Below are positions 38,630-48,200 of a DNA stretch of 64,000 nucleotides, one piece after another. The translations under genes were made by a program, and so were the position numbers. The notes under the pieces are model-generated. The model was not told the origin of the DNA, made no database searches, and saw nothing but the letters and a program-made list of their open reading frames with translations. The stretch is from an uncultured Prevotellaceae bacterium (GTDB lineage: Bacteria; Bacteroidota; Bacteroidia; Bacteroidales; Bacteroidaceae): NCBI GenBank assembly GCA_902785945.1, contig CADAAR010000004.1:1-64000 (forward strand), given 5' to 3'. The stretch's first letter is position 1; each line of letters starts with the position of its first letter.

Positions 38630-39928
38630 ATGATTTGGAATCAAAGCATTGAGTGCATGGATCGCGAACAGCTTCGCGAACTACAGAGCCGTCGCCTTGT
38701 AAAAATGGCGGAGTACGTCTACCACAACACCCCTTTCTATCGGAAGAAGTTCCAGGAAATGGGCCTAGAGCCTGGTGATATCAAGAGTATTGACGATATT
38801 GTCAAGTTGCCCTTTACCAATAAGCTCGATCTCCGCGATAACTATCCTTTCGGTCTGGCTGCTGTGCCCATGTCGCAGATTGTACGTATCCATGCGTCGT
38901 CGGGTACCACAGGTAAGCCCGTTGTGGTGCTCTATACCCGTAAGGATCTTGCCATGTGGTCGGAGGCCATTTCCCGTGCTTTCTCCGCCTATGGTGCAGG
39001 CAAAGAGGATATTTTCCAGGTGGCCTATGGTTACGGCCTCTTCACAGGCGGACTTGGTGCCCACGATGGCGCCACGAATATCGGTGCTTCCGTGATTCCT
39101 ATCTCCTCGGGTAATACCCAGAAGCAGATTACGCTTATGCACGACTTTGGTACGACTATTCTCTGCTGTACCCCCAGCTATGCCATGTTCTTAGGCGAAG
39201 CCCTGAACGAGTGTGAGTGGCCGCGCGATGAGTTCAAGTTGAAGGTCGGTGTTTTCGGTGCTGAACCTTGGACGGAGAAGATGCGCGTGAAGTTGGAGGC
39301 CTCGCTAGGTATTAAGGCTTATGATATCTACGGCCTTTCGGAGATTGCCGGTCCCGGTGTAGGTTATGAGTGCGAAGCGCAACATGGTACACACCTCAAT
39401 GAGGATTACTTCTATCCGGAAATTCTGGATCCCAATACCGGTGAGCCTCTGCCAGAAGGCTCCTTTGGTGAACTGACCTTCACCCATCTGACGAAGGAGG
39501 GTATGCCGTTACTCCGCTATCGTACCCATGACCTGACGGCCCTACACTATGAAAAATGTACGTGCGGGCGCACGCTCGTGCGTATGGACCGTATTCTGGG
39601 TCGTTGCGACGATATGCTTATCATTCGTGGTGTCAACGTGTTCCCGTCACAGATTGAGGACGTCATCCTCAAGCAGCAGGAGTTTGAACCCCATTTCCTG
39701 TTGACCGTCGACCGTGTCAATAATACAGACACCTCTGAACTCAAGGTTGAGGTTAAGGATGAGTACTTCACCGACGATATGTCTACGATGGTGGGTCTGC
39801 AGAAGAAACTCGAAGGTGAACTCCGTAGTGTGATCGGTCTTGGTTTCAAGGTGAAGCTTGTTGAACCGAAGGGTATCGAGCGTTCTGAGGGTAAGGCCAA
39901 GAGGGTCATTGATAAACGACAATTATAA
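38630..39928 (+). CDS. paaK: Phenylacetate-CoA ligase family protein
   Basis: The 432-residue ANL-superfamily enzyme activates an aryl acid to its CoA thioester through an adenylate. Motifs: HASSGTTGKPVVVLYT (P-loop-like), YGYGLFTGGLG, YDIYGLSEIAGPGVGYEC, LLRYRTHDLT and RMDRILGRCDDMLIIRGVNVFPSQIE. CTCGRT suggests a metal-binding Cys cluster. In anaerobes such genes often accompany an ACT protein and indolepyruvate oxidoreductase, pointing to reversible aryl-acetate metabolism; the ACT gene follows here, but no oxidoreductase is in the window. Confidence 0.93.
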   Translation: MIWNQSIECMDREQLRELQSRRLVKMAEYVYHNTPFYRKKFQEMGLEPGDIKSIDDIVKLPFTNKLDLRDNYPFGLAAVPMSQIVRIHASSGTTGKPVVVLYTRKDLAMWSEAISRAFSAYGAGKEDIFQVAYGYGLFTGGLGAHDGATNIGASVIPISSGNTQKQITLMHDFGTTILCCTPSYAMFLGEALNECEWPRDEFKLKVGVFGAEPWTEKMRVKLEASLGIKAYDIYGLSEIAGPGVGYECEAQHGTHLNEDYFYPEILDPNTGEPLPEGSFGELTFTHLTKEGMPLLRYRTHDLTALHYEKCTCGRTLVRMDRILGRCDDMLIIRGVNVFPSQIEDVILKQQEFEPHFLLTVDRVNNTDTSELKVEVKDEYFTDDMSTMVGLQKKLEGELRSVIGLGFKVKLVEPKGIERSEGKAKRVIDKRQL

Positions 39929-39944
39929 TTAAATTCTTAAAAAT

Positions 39945-40370
39945 ATGAAAGCAAAACAACTATCCGTGTTCCTTGAGAACAAATCTGGCCGTCTGACCGA
40001 AGTGACTGAAGCACTCGGTGCTGCTGGCATTAACCTTTCCGCCATGTCGATTGCTGATAATTCCGACTTCGGCATTCTTCGTTGTATCGTGTCTGAGCCC
40101 GATAAGGCCTATCAGGTTTTGAAGGAACAGCACTTCGCAGTGAAGATCACCGATGTCATTGGTTTCGTATGTCCTAATGTCAGCGGTTCTTTGGCAGTGG
40201 TTCTGAAGCATCTCTCGTCGAAAGGAATCTTCATTGAGTATATGTACTCCTTTGCCAATGGCGATGTAGCGCATGTTATTATCCGTCCCTCAGACTTGGA
40301 TGCCTGTGAGGCTGCCCTTGCTGAGATAAAGGTCGATTTGCTGGCTGCTAACGACCTCTATCAGTTATAA
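39945..40370 (+). CDS. Tandem ACT domain protein
   Basis: The 141-residue protein consists of two ACT-like halves. The first, KQLSVFLENKSGRLTEVTEALGAAGINL SAMSIAD in pattern, is a classic amino-acid-binding ACT start. The second begins near FVCPNVSGSLAVVLKHLSSKG. No enzyme domain is present, so it is probably a regulatory or ligand-sensing protein, perhaps for aromatic amino acids. It lies 16 bases after the paaK-type gene and is presumably co-transcribed. Confidence 0.9.
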   Translation: MKAKQLSVFLENKSGRLTEVTEALGAAGINLSAMSIADNSDFGILRCIVSEPDKAYQVLKEQHFAVKITDVIGFVCPNVSGSLAVVLKHLSSKGIFIEYMYSFANGDVAHVIIRPSDLDACEAALAEIKVDLLAANDLYQL

Positions 40371-40377
40371 ATTCGCG

Positions 40378-40415
40378 GAATCTGCAAAATTTTCGGGAGA
40401 AAATTTTGCAGATTC
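40378..40415. terminator. Perfect 17-base hairpin after the ACT gene
   Basis: Arms 40378-40394 and 40399-40415 pair perfectly around GGGA. No strong T run follows. The right arm contains TTTG (40405-40408), which sits 19 bases before the purB -7 element, so hairpin and promoter overlap. Confidence 0.75.
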
Positions 40416-40427
40416 TGAATTTCTACG

Positions 40428-40435
40428 TACCTTTG
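40428..40435 (+). promoter_or_regulatory. Promoter of purB
   Basis: TAccTTTGC with TTTG at 40405-40408 (19-base gap). The leader to ATG 40511 is about 70 bases, long for this window, and shows no known riboswitch pattern. Confidence 0.75.
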
Positions 40436-40510
40436 CACGCGAATTTCGACACACTTGAATATTTGAGAGAAAGAATAGATAATTATCGATAGTTAGGACT
40501 ACATTAAAAA

Positions 40511-41884
40511 ATGGATTTATCATTGCTGACAGCCATCTCGCCTATTGATGGCCGCTATAGGAGCAAAACAGAGCCACTGGCAGAATACTTCTCTGAGTAT
40601 GCGCTTATCAAATACCGCATCCGTGTAGAGATAGAATACTTTATCACGCTCTGCGAACTCCCTTTGCCACAGCTGGCAGATTTCGACCATAGCCTGTTTG
40701 CACCGTTACGTGACATCTACAGAGAGTTTACGCCCGCTGATGCCCAGCGGGTGAAGGAGATTGAGTCTATCACCAATCATGATGTCAAGGCAGTAGAGTA
40801 TTATATCAAGGAGCGTATCGATGCGTTCTCTGGTATTTCCGGAGAATCTGGATTGTCCGGCATGTCTGCCTTCAAAGAGTTTATTCACTTCGGACTGACC
40901 TCACAGGATATCAACAATACCTCTGTGCCCTTGTCGATTAAGGAAGCTTTGGCTGATGTGTATATCCCTCTGTTGGAGGAACTCATCGAACAGCTTCATG
41001 ACTATGCTGAAGCCTGGAAGACTGTGCCTATGCTTGCCAAAACCCACGGACAGCCAGCCTCGCCCACACGCTTGGGTAAGGAGATTATGGTGTATGTCTA
41101 TCGCTTGGAGGAACAGCTCCGTTCCTTGAAGGATACCCCCATCACTGCGAAGTTCGGTGGCGCTACGGGTAACTTCAATGCCCATCATGTGGCTTATCCT
41201 CAGTACGACTGGTGTGAGTTTGGTAACCGTTTCGTCTCGGAGAAGCTGGGACTGGAGCGTGAGCAGTTCACAACGCAGATTTCCAATTACGACTGGTTGG
41301 GTGCCCTTTTTGATGCCATGCGTCGTATCAACACCATTGTCATCGACCTTGACCGCGACTTCTGGATGTATATCTCTATGGAGTATTTCAAGCAGAAGAT
41401 TAAGAAGGGTGAGGTAGGCTCCAGTGCGATGCCTCATAAGGTGAACCCTATCGACTACGAGAATTCAGAGGGAAACCTTGGTATTGCTAATGCCATCTTG
41501 CAGTTCCTGGCAGCGAAGTTGCCAGTGAGCCGTTTGCAGCGTGACCTGACAGACTCGACAGTGCTCCGTAATGTCGGTGTGCCTATGGGTCATGCACTCA
41601 TTGCTTTCCAGTCGACACTCAAGGGCCTTCGTAAGCTGATCCTCAACGAGCAGAAGCTGCAGCAGGATCTCGACAATACCTGGGCCGTGGTGGCTGAAGG
41701 TATTCAGACCATCCTGCGTCGTGAAGCCTATCCCAATCCTTATGAGACTTTGAAGGCACTGACTCGTACCAACGAGGGTATCACCGCTGAGACCATTGCC
41801 AGTTTCATCGATACATTAGATGTCAGCGATACAGTCAAAGATGAACTTCGTGCCATTACGCCCTCAACCTACACAGGTATTTAA
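40511..41884 (+). CDS. purB: Adenylosuccinate lyase
   Basis: The 457-residue enzyme cleaves SAICAR and adenylosuccinate in purine synthesis. Motifs: LTAISPIDGRY at the N terminus, THFGL-type segment IHFGLTSQDINNT, KTHGQPASPTRLGKE, and the fumarase-superfamily signature SSAMPHKVNPIDYENSEGN. Length and ends match the E. coli-type enzyme. It is followed 72 bases later by the pseudouridine synthase gene. Confidence 0.96.
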   Translation: MDLSLLTAISPIDGRYRSKTEPLAEYFSEYALIKYRIRVEIEYFITLCELPLPQLADFDHSLFAPLRDIYREFTPADAQRVKEIESITNHDVKAVEYYIKERIDAFSGISGESGLSGMSAFKEFIHFGLTSQDINNTSVPLSIKEALADVYIPLLEELIEQLHDYAEAWKTVPMLAKTHGQPASPTRLGKEIMVYVYRLEEQLRSLKDTPITAKFGGATGNFNAHHVAYPQYDWCEFGNRFVSEKLGLEREQFTTQISNYDWLGALFDAMRRINTIVIDLDRDFWMYISMEYFKQKIKKGEVGSSAMPHKVNPIDYENSEGNLGIANAILQFLAAKLPVSRLQRDLTDSTVLRNVGVPMGHALIAFQSTLKGLRKLILNEQKLQQDLDNTWAVVAEGIQTILRREAYPNPYETLKALTRTNEGITAETIASFIDTLDVSDTVKDELRAITPSTYTGI

Positions 41885-41956
41885 CAATCAACCTCCAGCA
41901 GTCTGGAATAACATATATATATTATAAATAAGGTATAACACAAAAAACGAGTAAAA

Positions 41957-43318
41957 ATGGATATTGAGAACATGAATCAAGAGAACACGCCTCAGGAAGA
42001 GAAAAAAGAGGGTTTTCAGAGAGAACAACGTGAGTTCCGTCCGGGACGTTCACCACGCCCCCGTATACATACAGGTCAGCATCCCGTTTCAGAGCGTCCT
42101 GCCTTTAAGCGCAGCAATGATGAGGACGGTTTCCGTCCAGAAGGCTTTGGAGCAGGATTGCAGTCGAGTACTCCCCGCAGTGGTGGCTATCAGCCCCGTG
42201 GTGGTTATCAGCCCCGTGCTGGTTATCAGCAGCGTGGCGGTTACCAGCCTCGCCAGCAGGGTGAAGGTGGTTATCAACCTCGTGGTGGCTATCAGCAGCG
42301 TGGTGGTTACCAGCCTCGCCAGCAGGGTGAGGGCGGCTATCAGCCCCGTGGTGGTTACCAGCAGCGCGGTGGATACCAGCCTCGTCAGCAGGGTGAGGGC
42401 GGCTATCAGCCTCGTGGCGGTTACCAGCAGCGTGGTGGTTATACCCCTAATGGTGGCTATAATAAATTTAATAAGGGTGGTAAGCCTTATGGCGCTGCAC
42501 CCTACAAGAAACAGCGTCCGCACTCAGCCGACTACGATCCGAATGCAAAGTATAGCATGAAGAAGCGCATCGAGTATAAGGAGATCAACTTCGATCCCAA
42601 TGAGCCGTTGCGTCTGAACAAGTTCCTGGCCAATGCAGGTGTCTGCAGTCGTCGTGAGGCTGACGAGTTTATCCAGGCAGGTGTGGTCACCGTCAATGGT
42701 GAGGTGGTCACCGAGCTCGGAACCAAGGTGCTGCGTACCGATGAGGTTCGTTTCCACGACCAGCCCGTCACCATCGAGAAGAAGGTGTACGTACTGCTGA
42801 ACAAGCCCAAGGACTATGTTACCACTGCTGATGATCCTCAGCAGCGTAAGACTGTGATGGATCTCGTGAAGAATGCTTGTCCTGAGCGTATCTATCCCGT
42901 AGGTCGTCTCGACCGTAACACCACGGGCGTGCTCCTGCTCACGAATGATGGCGACTTGGCTTCTAAACTTACTCATCCCAAATATCTCAAGAAGAAGATC
43001 TATCATGTCTTCCTCGATAAGGCTTGCTCGGCTCACGACCTGGAGCAGATTGCAACAGGTATCCAGTTAGAGGATGGCGAGATCAAGGCCGACGATGTGC
43101 AGTATGCTCATCCCACCGACAAGAAGCAGGTGGGCATTGAGATCCACTCGGGTAAGAACCGTATTGTTCGTCGTATCTTCGAGAGTCTTGGCTATAAGGT
43201 GCTGAAGTTGGACCGCGTTCAGTTTGCAGGCCTGACCAAGAAGAACCTGAAGCGTGGTGACTGGCGTTACCTCACAGAGGAGGAGGTTGATCGTCTGCGC
43301 ATGGGTGCTTACGAGTAG
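41957..43318 (+). CDS. RluB/RsuA-family 23S/16S rRNA pseudouridine synthase with a repetitive Gly/Tyr/Gln/Arg arm
   Basis: The 453-residue protein has three parts. Residues 1-75 are charged and disordered. Residues 76-163 are GGYQPR and GGYQQR repeats, including three full 22-residue units. The enzyme follows: an S4 RNA-binding domain (LRLNKFLANAGVCSRREADE), YVLLNKPKDYVTT, and the catalytic block PVGRLDRNTTGVLLLTNDG with the nucleophilic Asp. IVRRIFESLGYKVLKLDRV completes the family pattern. The arm resembles RGG-type RNA-binding tails. Its leader carries TATAAATAAGGTATAA. Co-transcription with purB is possible, as no TAnnTTTG was found between them. Confidence 0.92.
   Translation: MDIENMNQENTPQEEKKEGFQREQREFRPGRSPRPRIHTGQHPVSERPAFKRSNDEDGFRPEGFGAGLQSSTPRSGGYQPRGGYQPRAGYQQRGGYQPRQQGEGGYQPRGGYQQRGGYQPRQQGEGGYQPRGGYQQRGGYQPRQQGEGGYQPRGGYQQRGGYTPNGGYNKFNKGGKPYGAAPYKKQRPHSADYDPNAKYSMKKRIEYKEINFDPNEPLRLNKFLANAGVCSRREADEFIQAGVVTVNGEVVTELGTKVLRTDEVRFHDQPVTIEKKVYVLLNKPKDYVTTADDPQQRKTVMDLVKNACPERIYPVGRLDRNTTGVLLLTNDGDLASKLTHPKYLKKKIYHVFLDKACSAHDLEQIATGIQLEDGEIKADDVQYAHPTDKKQVGIEIHSGKNRIVRRIFESLGYKVLKLDRVQFAGLTKKNLKRGDWRYLTEEEVDRLRMGAYE
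42200..42397 (+). repeat. Three tandem 66-base coding repeats in the pseudouridine synthase gene
   Basis: They encode residues 82-103, 104-125 and 126-147, differing by one residue (Ala for Gly at 88) and a few silent bases. Partial units extend the repeat to roughly 42182-42445. Confidence 0.9.
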
Positions 43319-43342
43319 TGAATAGTGAAAAGTGAATAGTAA
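43316..43342. repeat. GTGAATAGTGAA-type repeat units before asnS
   Basis: Units GTGAATA, GTGAAAA, GTGAATA and GTAAATA follow one another between the stop at 43318 and the asnS ATG. They belong to the same family as the 30104-30194 inverted repeat. Confidence 0.65.
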
Positions 43343-43345
43343 ATA

Positions 43346-44782
43346 ATGAAAAGAACAAAGATAATCGACGTGCTGAAAAGCACGGCATATGGAAAAGAGG
43401 TCTGTGTGAAGGGCTGGGTGCGTACGCACCGTTCTTCCAAGGCCGTCGACTTTATTGCCCTTAATGATGGCTCTACCATTAAGAATGTGCAGATTGTTGT
43501 CGATCCCGCTAAATTCGATGAGCAACTGCTGAAGGATATCACCACTGGTGCTTGCATCTGTGCTGAGGGAACTTTGGTGGAGAGTCAGGGCGCTGGTCAG
43601 AGCAGTGAGATCCAGGCTACGAAGTTAGAGGTCTATGGTCTCTGTGGTAATGACTATCCCATGCAGAAGAAAGGTCAGAGCTTTGAGGCTATGCGTAAGA
43701 ATGCCCACATGCGTCTTCGCACCAATACCTTTGGTGCTGTGATGCGAATCCGTCATAACATGGCGATGGCCATTCATACTTATTTCCACGAGCACGGTTT
43801 CTTCTATTTCCACACCCCTCTGATCACTGCATCTGACTGTGAGGGTGCTGGAAACATGTTCCAGGTAACCACCAAGAACCTCTACGACCTGAAGAAGGAC
43901 GAGCAGGGTAAGATTATCTACGACGATGATTTCTTTGGTGAGCAGACTTCACTGACGGTGAGCGGACAGCTGGAGGGTGAGCTCGGTGCAACAGCACTGG
44001 GTGCCATCTATACCTTCGGTCCTACGTTCCGTGCAGAGAACTCCAACACCCCTCGCCATCTGGCAGAGTTTTGGATGGTGGAGCCTGAGGTGGCCTTCCT
44101 CGATCAGGAAGAACTGATGGATCTTGAAGAAGACTTTATCAAATATTGTGTGCGTTGGGCCCTTGACAACTGTAAGGACGACCTTGCCTTCCTGAACCAG
44201 ATGATCGACAAGACTTTGATCCAGCGTCTCGAGGGTGTGCTGAAAGAAACCTTCGTACGCCTGCCTTATACCGAGGGTATCAATATCCTGCAGGAAGCTA
44301 TCAAGAATGGTAAGAAGTTTGAGTTCCCCTGCAATTGGGGCGACGACTTGGCATCAGAGCATGAGCGCTACCTCGTGGAGGAACACTTTAAGAAACCTGT
44401 CATCATGACTGACTATCCCCGTGCCTTCAAATCGTTCTATATGAAACAAAACGAAGCACAGGGTGAGGGTAGTGTAGGCTATAAGGGTGCTGTGGCCCCC
44501 GGACCTACCATGCAGGGTACCGATGTGCTGTTCCCGCAGATCGGAGAGATCATTGGTGGCTCAGTACGTGAGGAGAGCTATGACAAGCTGATGGCAGAGA
44601 TCGAACGTCGTCAGATGGACCAGACCCATTTGTGGTGGTATATCGATACCCGTCGCTGGGGATCATGTCCCCATGCTGGTTTCGGACTGGGCTTCGAACG
44701 ATTGATTCTTTTCGTCACTGGTATGCAGAATATTCGTGACGTTATTCCGTTCCCAAGAACGCCAAAGTCGGCAGAATTCTGA
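43346..44782 (+). CDS. asnS: Asparaginyl-tRNA synthetase
   Basis: The 478-residue class IIb synthetase has an N-terminal OB-fold anticodon domain ([21 protein letters not shown]). The catalytic core has the motif 2 region [20 protein letters not shown] and motif 3 [27 protein letters not shown] at the end matches AsnRS. It lies 27 bases after the pseudouridine synthase; the gap consists of GTGAATAGTGAA-type repeat units. Confidence 0.97.
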   Translation: MKRTKIIDVLKSTAYGKEVCVKGWVRTHRSSKAVDFIALNDGSTIKNVQIVVDPAKFDEQLLKDITTGACICAEGTLVESQGAGQSSEIQATKLEVYGLCGNDYPMQKKGQSFEAMRKNAHMRLRTNTFGAVMRIRHNMAMAIHTYFHEHGFFYFHTPLITASDCEGAGNMFQVTTKNLYDLKKDEQGKIIYDDDFFGEQTSLTVSGQLEGELGATALGAIYTFGPTFRAENSNTPRHLAEFWMVEPEVAFLDQEELMDLEEDFIKYCVRWALDNCKDDLAFLNQMIDKTLIQRLEGVLKETFVRLPYTEGINILQEAIKNGKKFEFPCNWGDDLASEHERYLVEEHFKKPVIMTDYPRAFKSFYMKQNEAQGEGSVGYKGAVAPGPTMQGTDVLFPQIGEIIGGSVREESYDKLMAEIERRQMDQTHLWWYIDTRRWGSCPHAGFGLGFERLILFVTGMQNIRDVIPFPRTPKSAEF

Positions 44783-44823
44783 TAAAAAATCGCAAAAATA
44801 CTTGTTTTTTCCAAAAATAGTAG

Positions 44824-44831
44824 TAACTTTG
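44824..44831 (+). promoter_or_regulatory. Upstream promoter without an assigned gene
   Basis: TAacTTTGC with TTG at 44802-44804 (19-base gap). The next substantial ORF starts 380 bases downstream. The transcript start would be followed by TATAAATAAGGTATA (44869-44883) and AGGAGG (44883-44888). Confidence 0.65.
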
Positions 44832-45067
44832 CATGCGAAATAGATTAAACAACCAATAATATATAATATATAAATAAGGTATAGGAGGACCTGTGAAAGC
44901 TACGAAGCAGAAACAATGATAACAGAATAGTGTGCAAAGCCCGATAAATAAAGAGGTTTTCGCACCAAAATCGCTGATTTTTGTAAAAAAATCGCTTAAA
45001 AACACAAGTTTTTGGCTTTTTTTTAAAAAAATATTCGATTTTGTTTGCAAGATTTCAGAATTATATC

Positions 45068-45075
45068 TATATTTG
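45068..45075 (+). promoter_or_regulatory. Proximal promoter of the giant lipoprotein module
   Basis: TAtaTTTGC with TTTG at 45044-45047 and a 20-base gap. It leaves a leader of about 125-130 bases before ATG 45210. Confidence 0.75.
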
Positions 45076-45209
45076 CACCAAAAATGTAAATCCGTCTAGG
45101 AGATACAGTGCCCTGATGTAGGCTTTTCGGAGCAATTCGGGGCGGAGTTTGAGAGAAATAAATAGAAGTATAACACTTAATTTTTTTATTAATTTAAATT
45201 ATTAATCGT

Positions 45210-48200
45210 ATGAAAAGAAAGATTTTCAGTAAACTGCTTATGGGAGCATTCCTCATTGCTTCTGTAAGTATGTTCGTGTCTTGTAAGGATTACGACGACG
45301 ACATCAACAAGAATGCCGCTGACATCGCTGCCCTTAAGGCGCAGCTTGGCACCGACATTTCTGCTGCCAAGTCTGAACTTACAGCACAAATGTCAACTGT
45401 TACTTCTCAGATTGCACAATTGCAGAAGGACATTGACGCAAAGGCTAGTGCCAGTGATCTGACATCTGTCAAGAATGACATTAAGGATCTGCAGGGCAAG
45501 GTAGAGTTGCTCTCTGCTCTTGATGCCAAAGTTAAGGCTCTCGATGGCATTCAGGACGAACTTGCTAAGAAGGCTGATCAGGCTGACCTTGACAAACTTG
45601 TTGGTGACCTTGCAGCCATTACAGGTAAGATTCCTTCAGATGACCAGATTAAGGCTATTGCCGAGGGTGTTGTGAAGTCACTTGACATTCAGGGTGAGGC
45701 TCTGAAGGTGTTCCAGGATAATATTGGCAAGAGTCTTGAAGGTTACCTGACTCAGGCTGATTTGAATAATCTGAATACTAATGTCCAGAAGCTTCAGGAG
45801 TTGCTGTCTGACGAGTATGTTGGCAAGCTCAATGATCTCGTTGCTAAGGAAATTCTGACCAAGGATGAGGTTTCTCAGGCTATTAAGGATTCTCTGACAG
45901 CTAGATTTGATGCTCTGAACGAACAAATTACAACTCTTGTTGGCGATCAGCTGAGCACTCTCGAGCTTTTCGTTAACAAGAAACTCACCTCTATCGTACT
46001 GAAGCCTAACTTCTATTGGGAAGGTATTGAGGGTATCGAGGCTCCGTTCATCTATCAGACTCCTGTCTTTGAGGAGAAGGGAGATGTTGAGAAGGATGAT
46101 GTTTATACGTTTAAGTATAAATTGACTTCTGATCCTGCTGGTGAGAAGACTGTTGATGTGAAAGTCGCTAAGTATATGACTTGGAAGGGCTTTGGTGGTG
46201 TTCGTGAGCTTGGCAAATATGTGTTTGCAGGTCCTAATGCTGCTCATGCAAACTTCCCCGACTATACTATTTCTGGTAAATCTCTTACCTACAGTATGAT
46301 TGGCGATAATAATAAGAAGGTGGAGAAGCTCGATATTATGTATGGTGCCGTAGCTCGTTACAACCTGAATCCAAGTATCGCTGATATCGAGGGTGCTACT
46401 ATTGGTTTCTATGAGAATTCTGCACCTGTTTATACACGTGCTACTGGTAGCATTGATCCTAAGGTTGTTGGTACTCCGAAGCCCGATGCTAGTGGCCTTC
46501 TGGTTGTTCCTTTCACTGTGGACAAGGAAGCTGTCATGAAGTACTTCGTAGATTGGACAAATTCTCAGACTGTTAATTGGGAAGGTAAGGCTGGTGCAGA
46601 CTTGGAGGATTGGACCAAGCTTTGGTACTACACTAGTGCTGACAAGTCTACTTGGAAGACAGGTATTGATGATAAGGATGCAGCAAATGATGCTAATATC
46701 TTTAATGAAAATCTTCCTTTCGTTTCTTTGAAGATTGATGTTCCTGTAAACGAGAAAAAGGGTGTTAAGGAAGCTTACACTGTTAACTCTGACTGGGCAG
46801 TGGTTGTTCCTGGCCTCTATCAGATTGTTGCTTTGGCAGATATTGCTCCCGACAAAACTCTTGATCTCGGTACCTTCACAGAGCCTGCTGGCAGTCATGA
46901 GATTCGTAAGAATCACCTGTATGAAACCGTAGGTTATAATGATAATGGTGTACAGGCTTGGGATGCTAACAAAACAACTCCGCGTTGGAATGAAGTTGAG
47001 GGTTATGGTGCTATTCCAATGCCTGCAACTCATGGTGTGGTTTATAATGACAGTATTGACCTCTCTAAGTACGTTCGTACTCATTATAACTATCTGACCT
47101 TCGCTCAGTATGGAAAGAGCAAGTATGATGGTACACTTGACGATGTTGACGGTGGTCAGCTGATGAAGGACCTCGGTCTTGAGTATCGCTTCACTCCGAT
47201 TGATTACTGGGTAGGTAATGAGAAGACTTCTGAGTCTGCACACATTGAGCAGTCTGCTAACAATCCTGCTGTATTCTATCCCCGTTCAGTATATGAGGAT
47301 GGTTCAACCATTAAGGGTACTGTTGCAACTCGTGAAGCTGTTGACCGTGAGCCGCTGATTCGTGTTGACCTCGTTTCTACGAAGGATGGCGACGCTATCA
47401 TCCGCTATGGTTACATTAAGCTCCGTATTGTTGAGAATCCCGAGACTCTGTATGATCAGGAGGTTTCTGTTGATCTTGATGAGTTGCTTTACATGAACTG
47501 TGGTGCTGAGGCTAGAATCACATGGTCACAGGTTGAGAACCTGATTTTGGCTAAGCTTGGCTCTATCGATCCTGCTACAAAAAAGCCTGCAGGTATTACC
47601 AAGAATGAGTTCGAGAAGAACTACAAGCTTGATGTATATGGTAATTATGACTTCATGCCATTCATTGTTCCTACGAACTTTGATCCTGCAAATACCGATA
47701 AGCCTGGTACTCTCTATACGAAAACATGGCAGGCTAAGCGTTACTTCAGAAAGAGTGGTAGTGCTCCGAAGTTGATGGCTATTACTGAGGCTTCTAACTA
47801 TAAGAGTGCTCAGGATGAAACCACATTGAATAAGTGGACTCTGACAGATAACCACTTCGGTGAGGTTTGGTACACTCCGCATGACAATGCTACTGATGGC
47901 CACAACTGGGATGAGCAGACCAACGTTCTGATTTGGAACTTCTATCCTGGTGATTACACTAAGGATCGCACCGTATACGATGCAACACCTATGGGTAAGG
48001 AGCAGGCTGGTACCATGAATGGTGCTAAGTATCAGAAGTTGATCGATCTGACTGAAGCTAAGTACAGCAATCAGGGTGTAAGCCAGAAGGCTATCTCTAC
48101 AACCGTACGCTTCATCAATAAGAAGACTGATCGTTCACTCTATGTGACTCTGAATGTTCCTAAGGAGCACATCTTCTTCGCTTATGCTGACATTAACAAG

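Larger units (their letters stand above)
44783..45209 (+). other. 427-base leader region with two promoters before the giant lipoprotein gene
   Basis: Two Bacteroidetes promoters lie here, at 44824 and 45068. The stretch between them has no ORF beyond a possible 8-codon one (44893-44919). It carries AT-rich hairpin-like stretches, including AAAAAC and GTTTTT arms ahead of a T8 run (45014-45034). The last 130 bases are an untranslated leader. It may hold a small RNA or a regulatory leader. Confidence 0.55.

Noticed and set aside
42182-42445. Regular repeats that could suggest a CRISPR array
   Set aside because: The repeats are in frame, contiguous without unique spacers, and encode GGYQ-type peptide units.
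44742-45050. 102-codon minus-strand frame in the leader before the giant lipoprotein
   Set aside because: It overlaps the end of asnS and AT-rich promoter sequence, and its Phe/Lys-rich product looks like translated AT-rich DNA.
45678-47243. 521-codon open frame antisense to the giant lipoprotein
   Set aside because: Long antisense frames arise from the codon bias of this gene. The product has no signal, motif or promoter.
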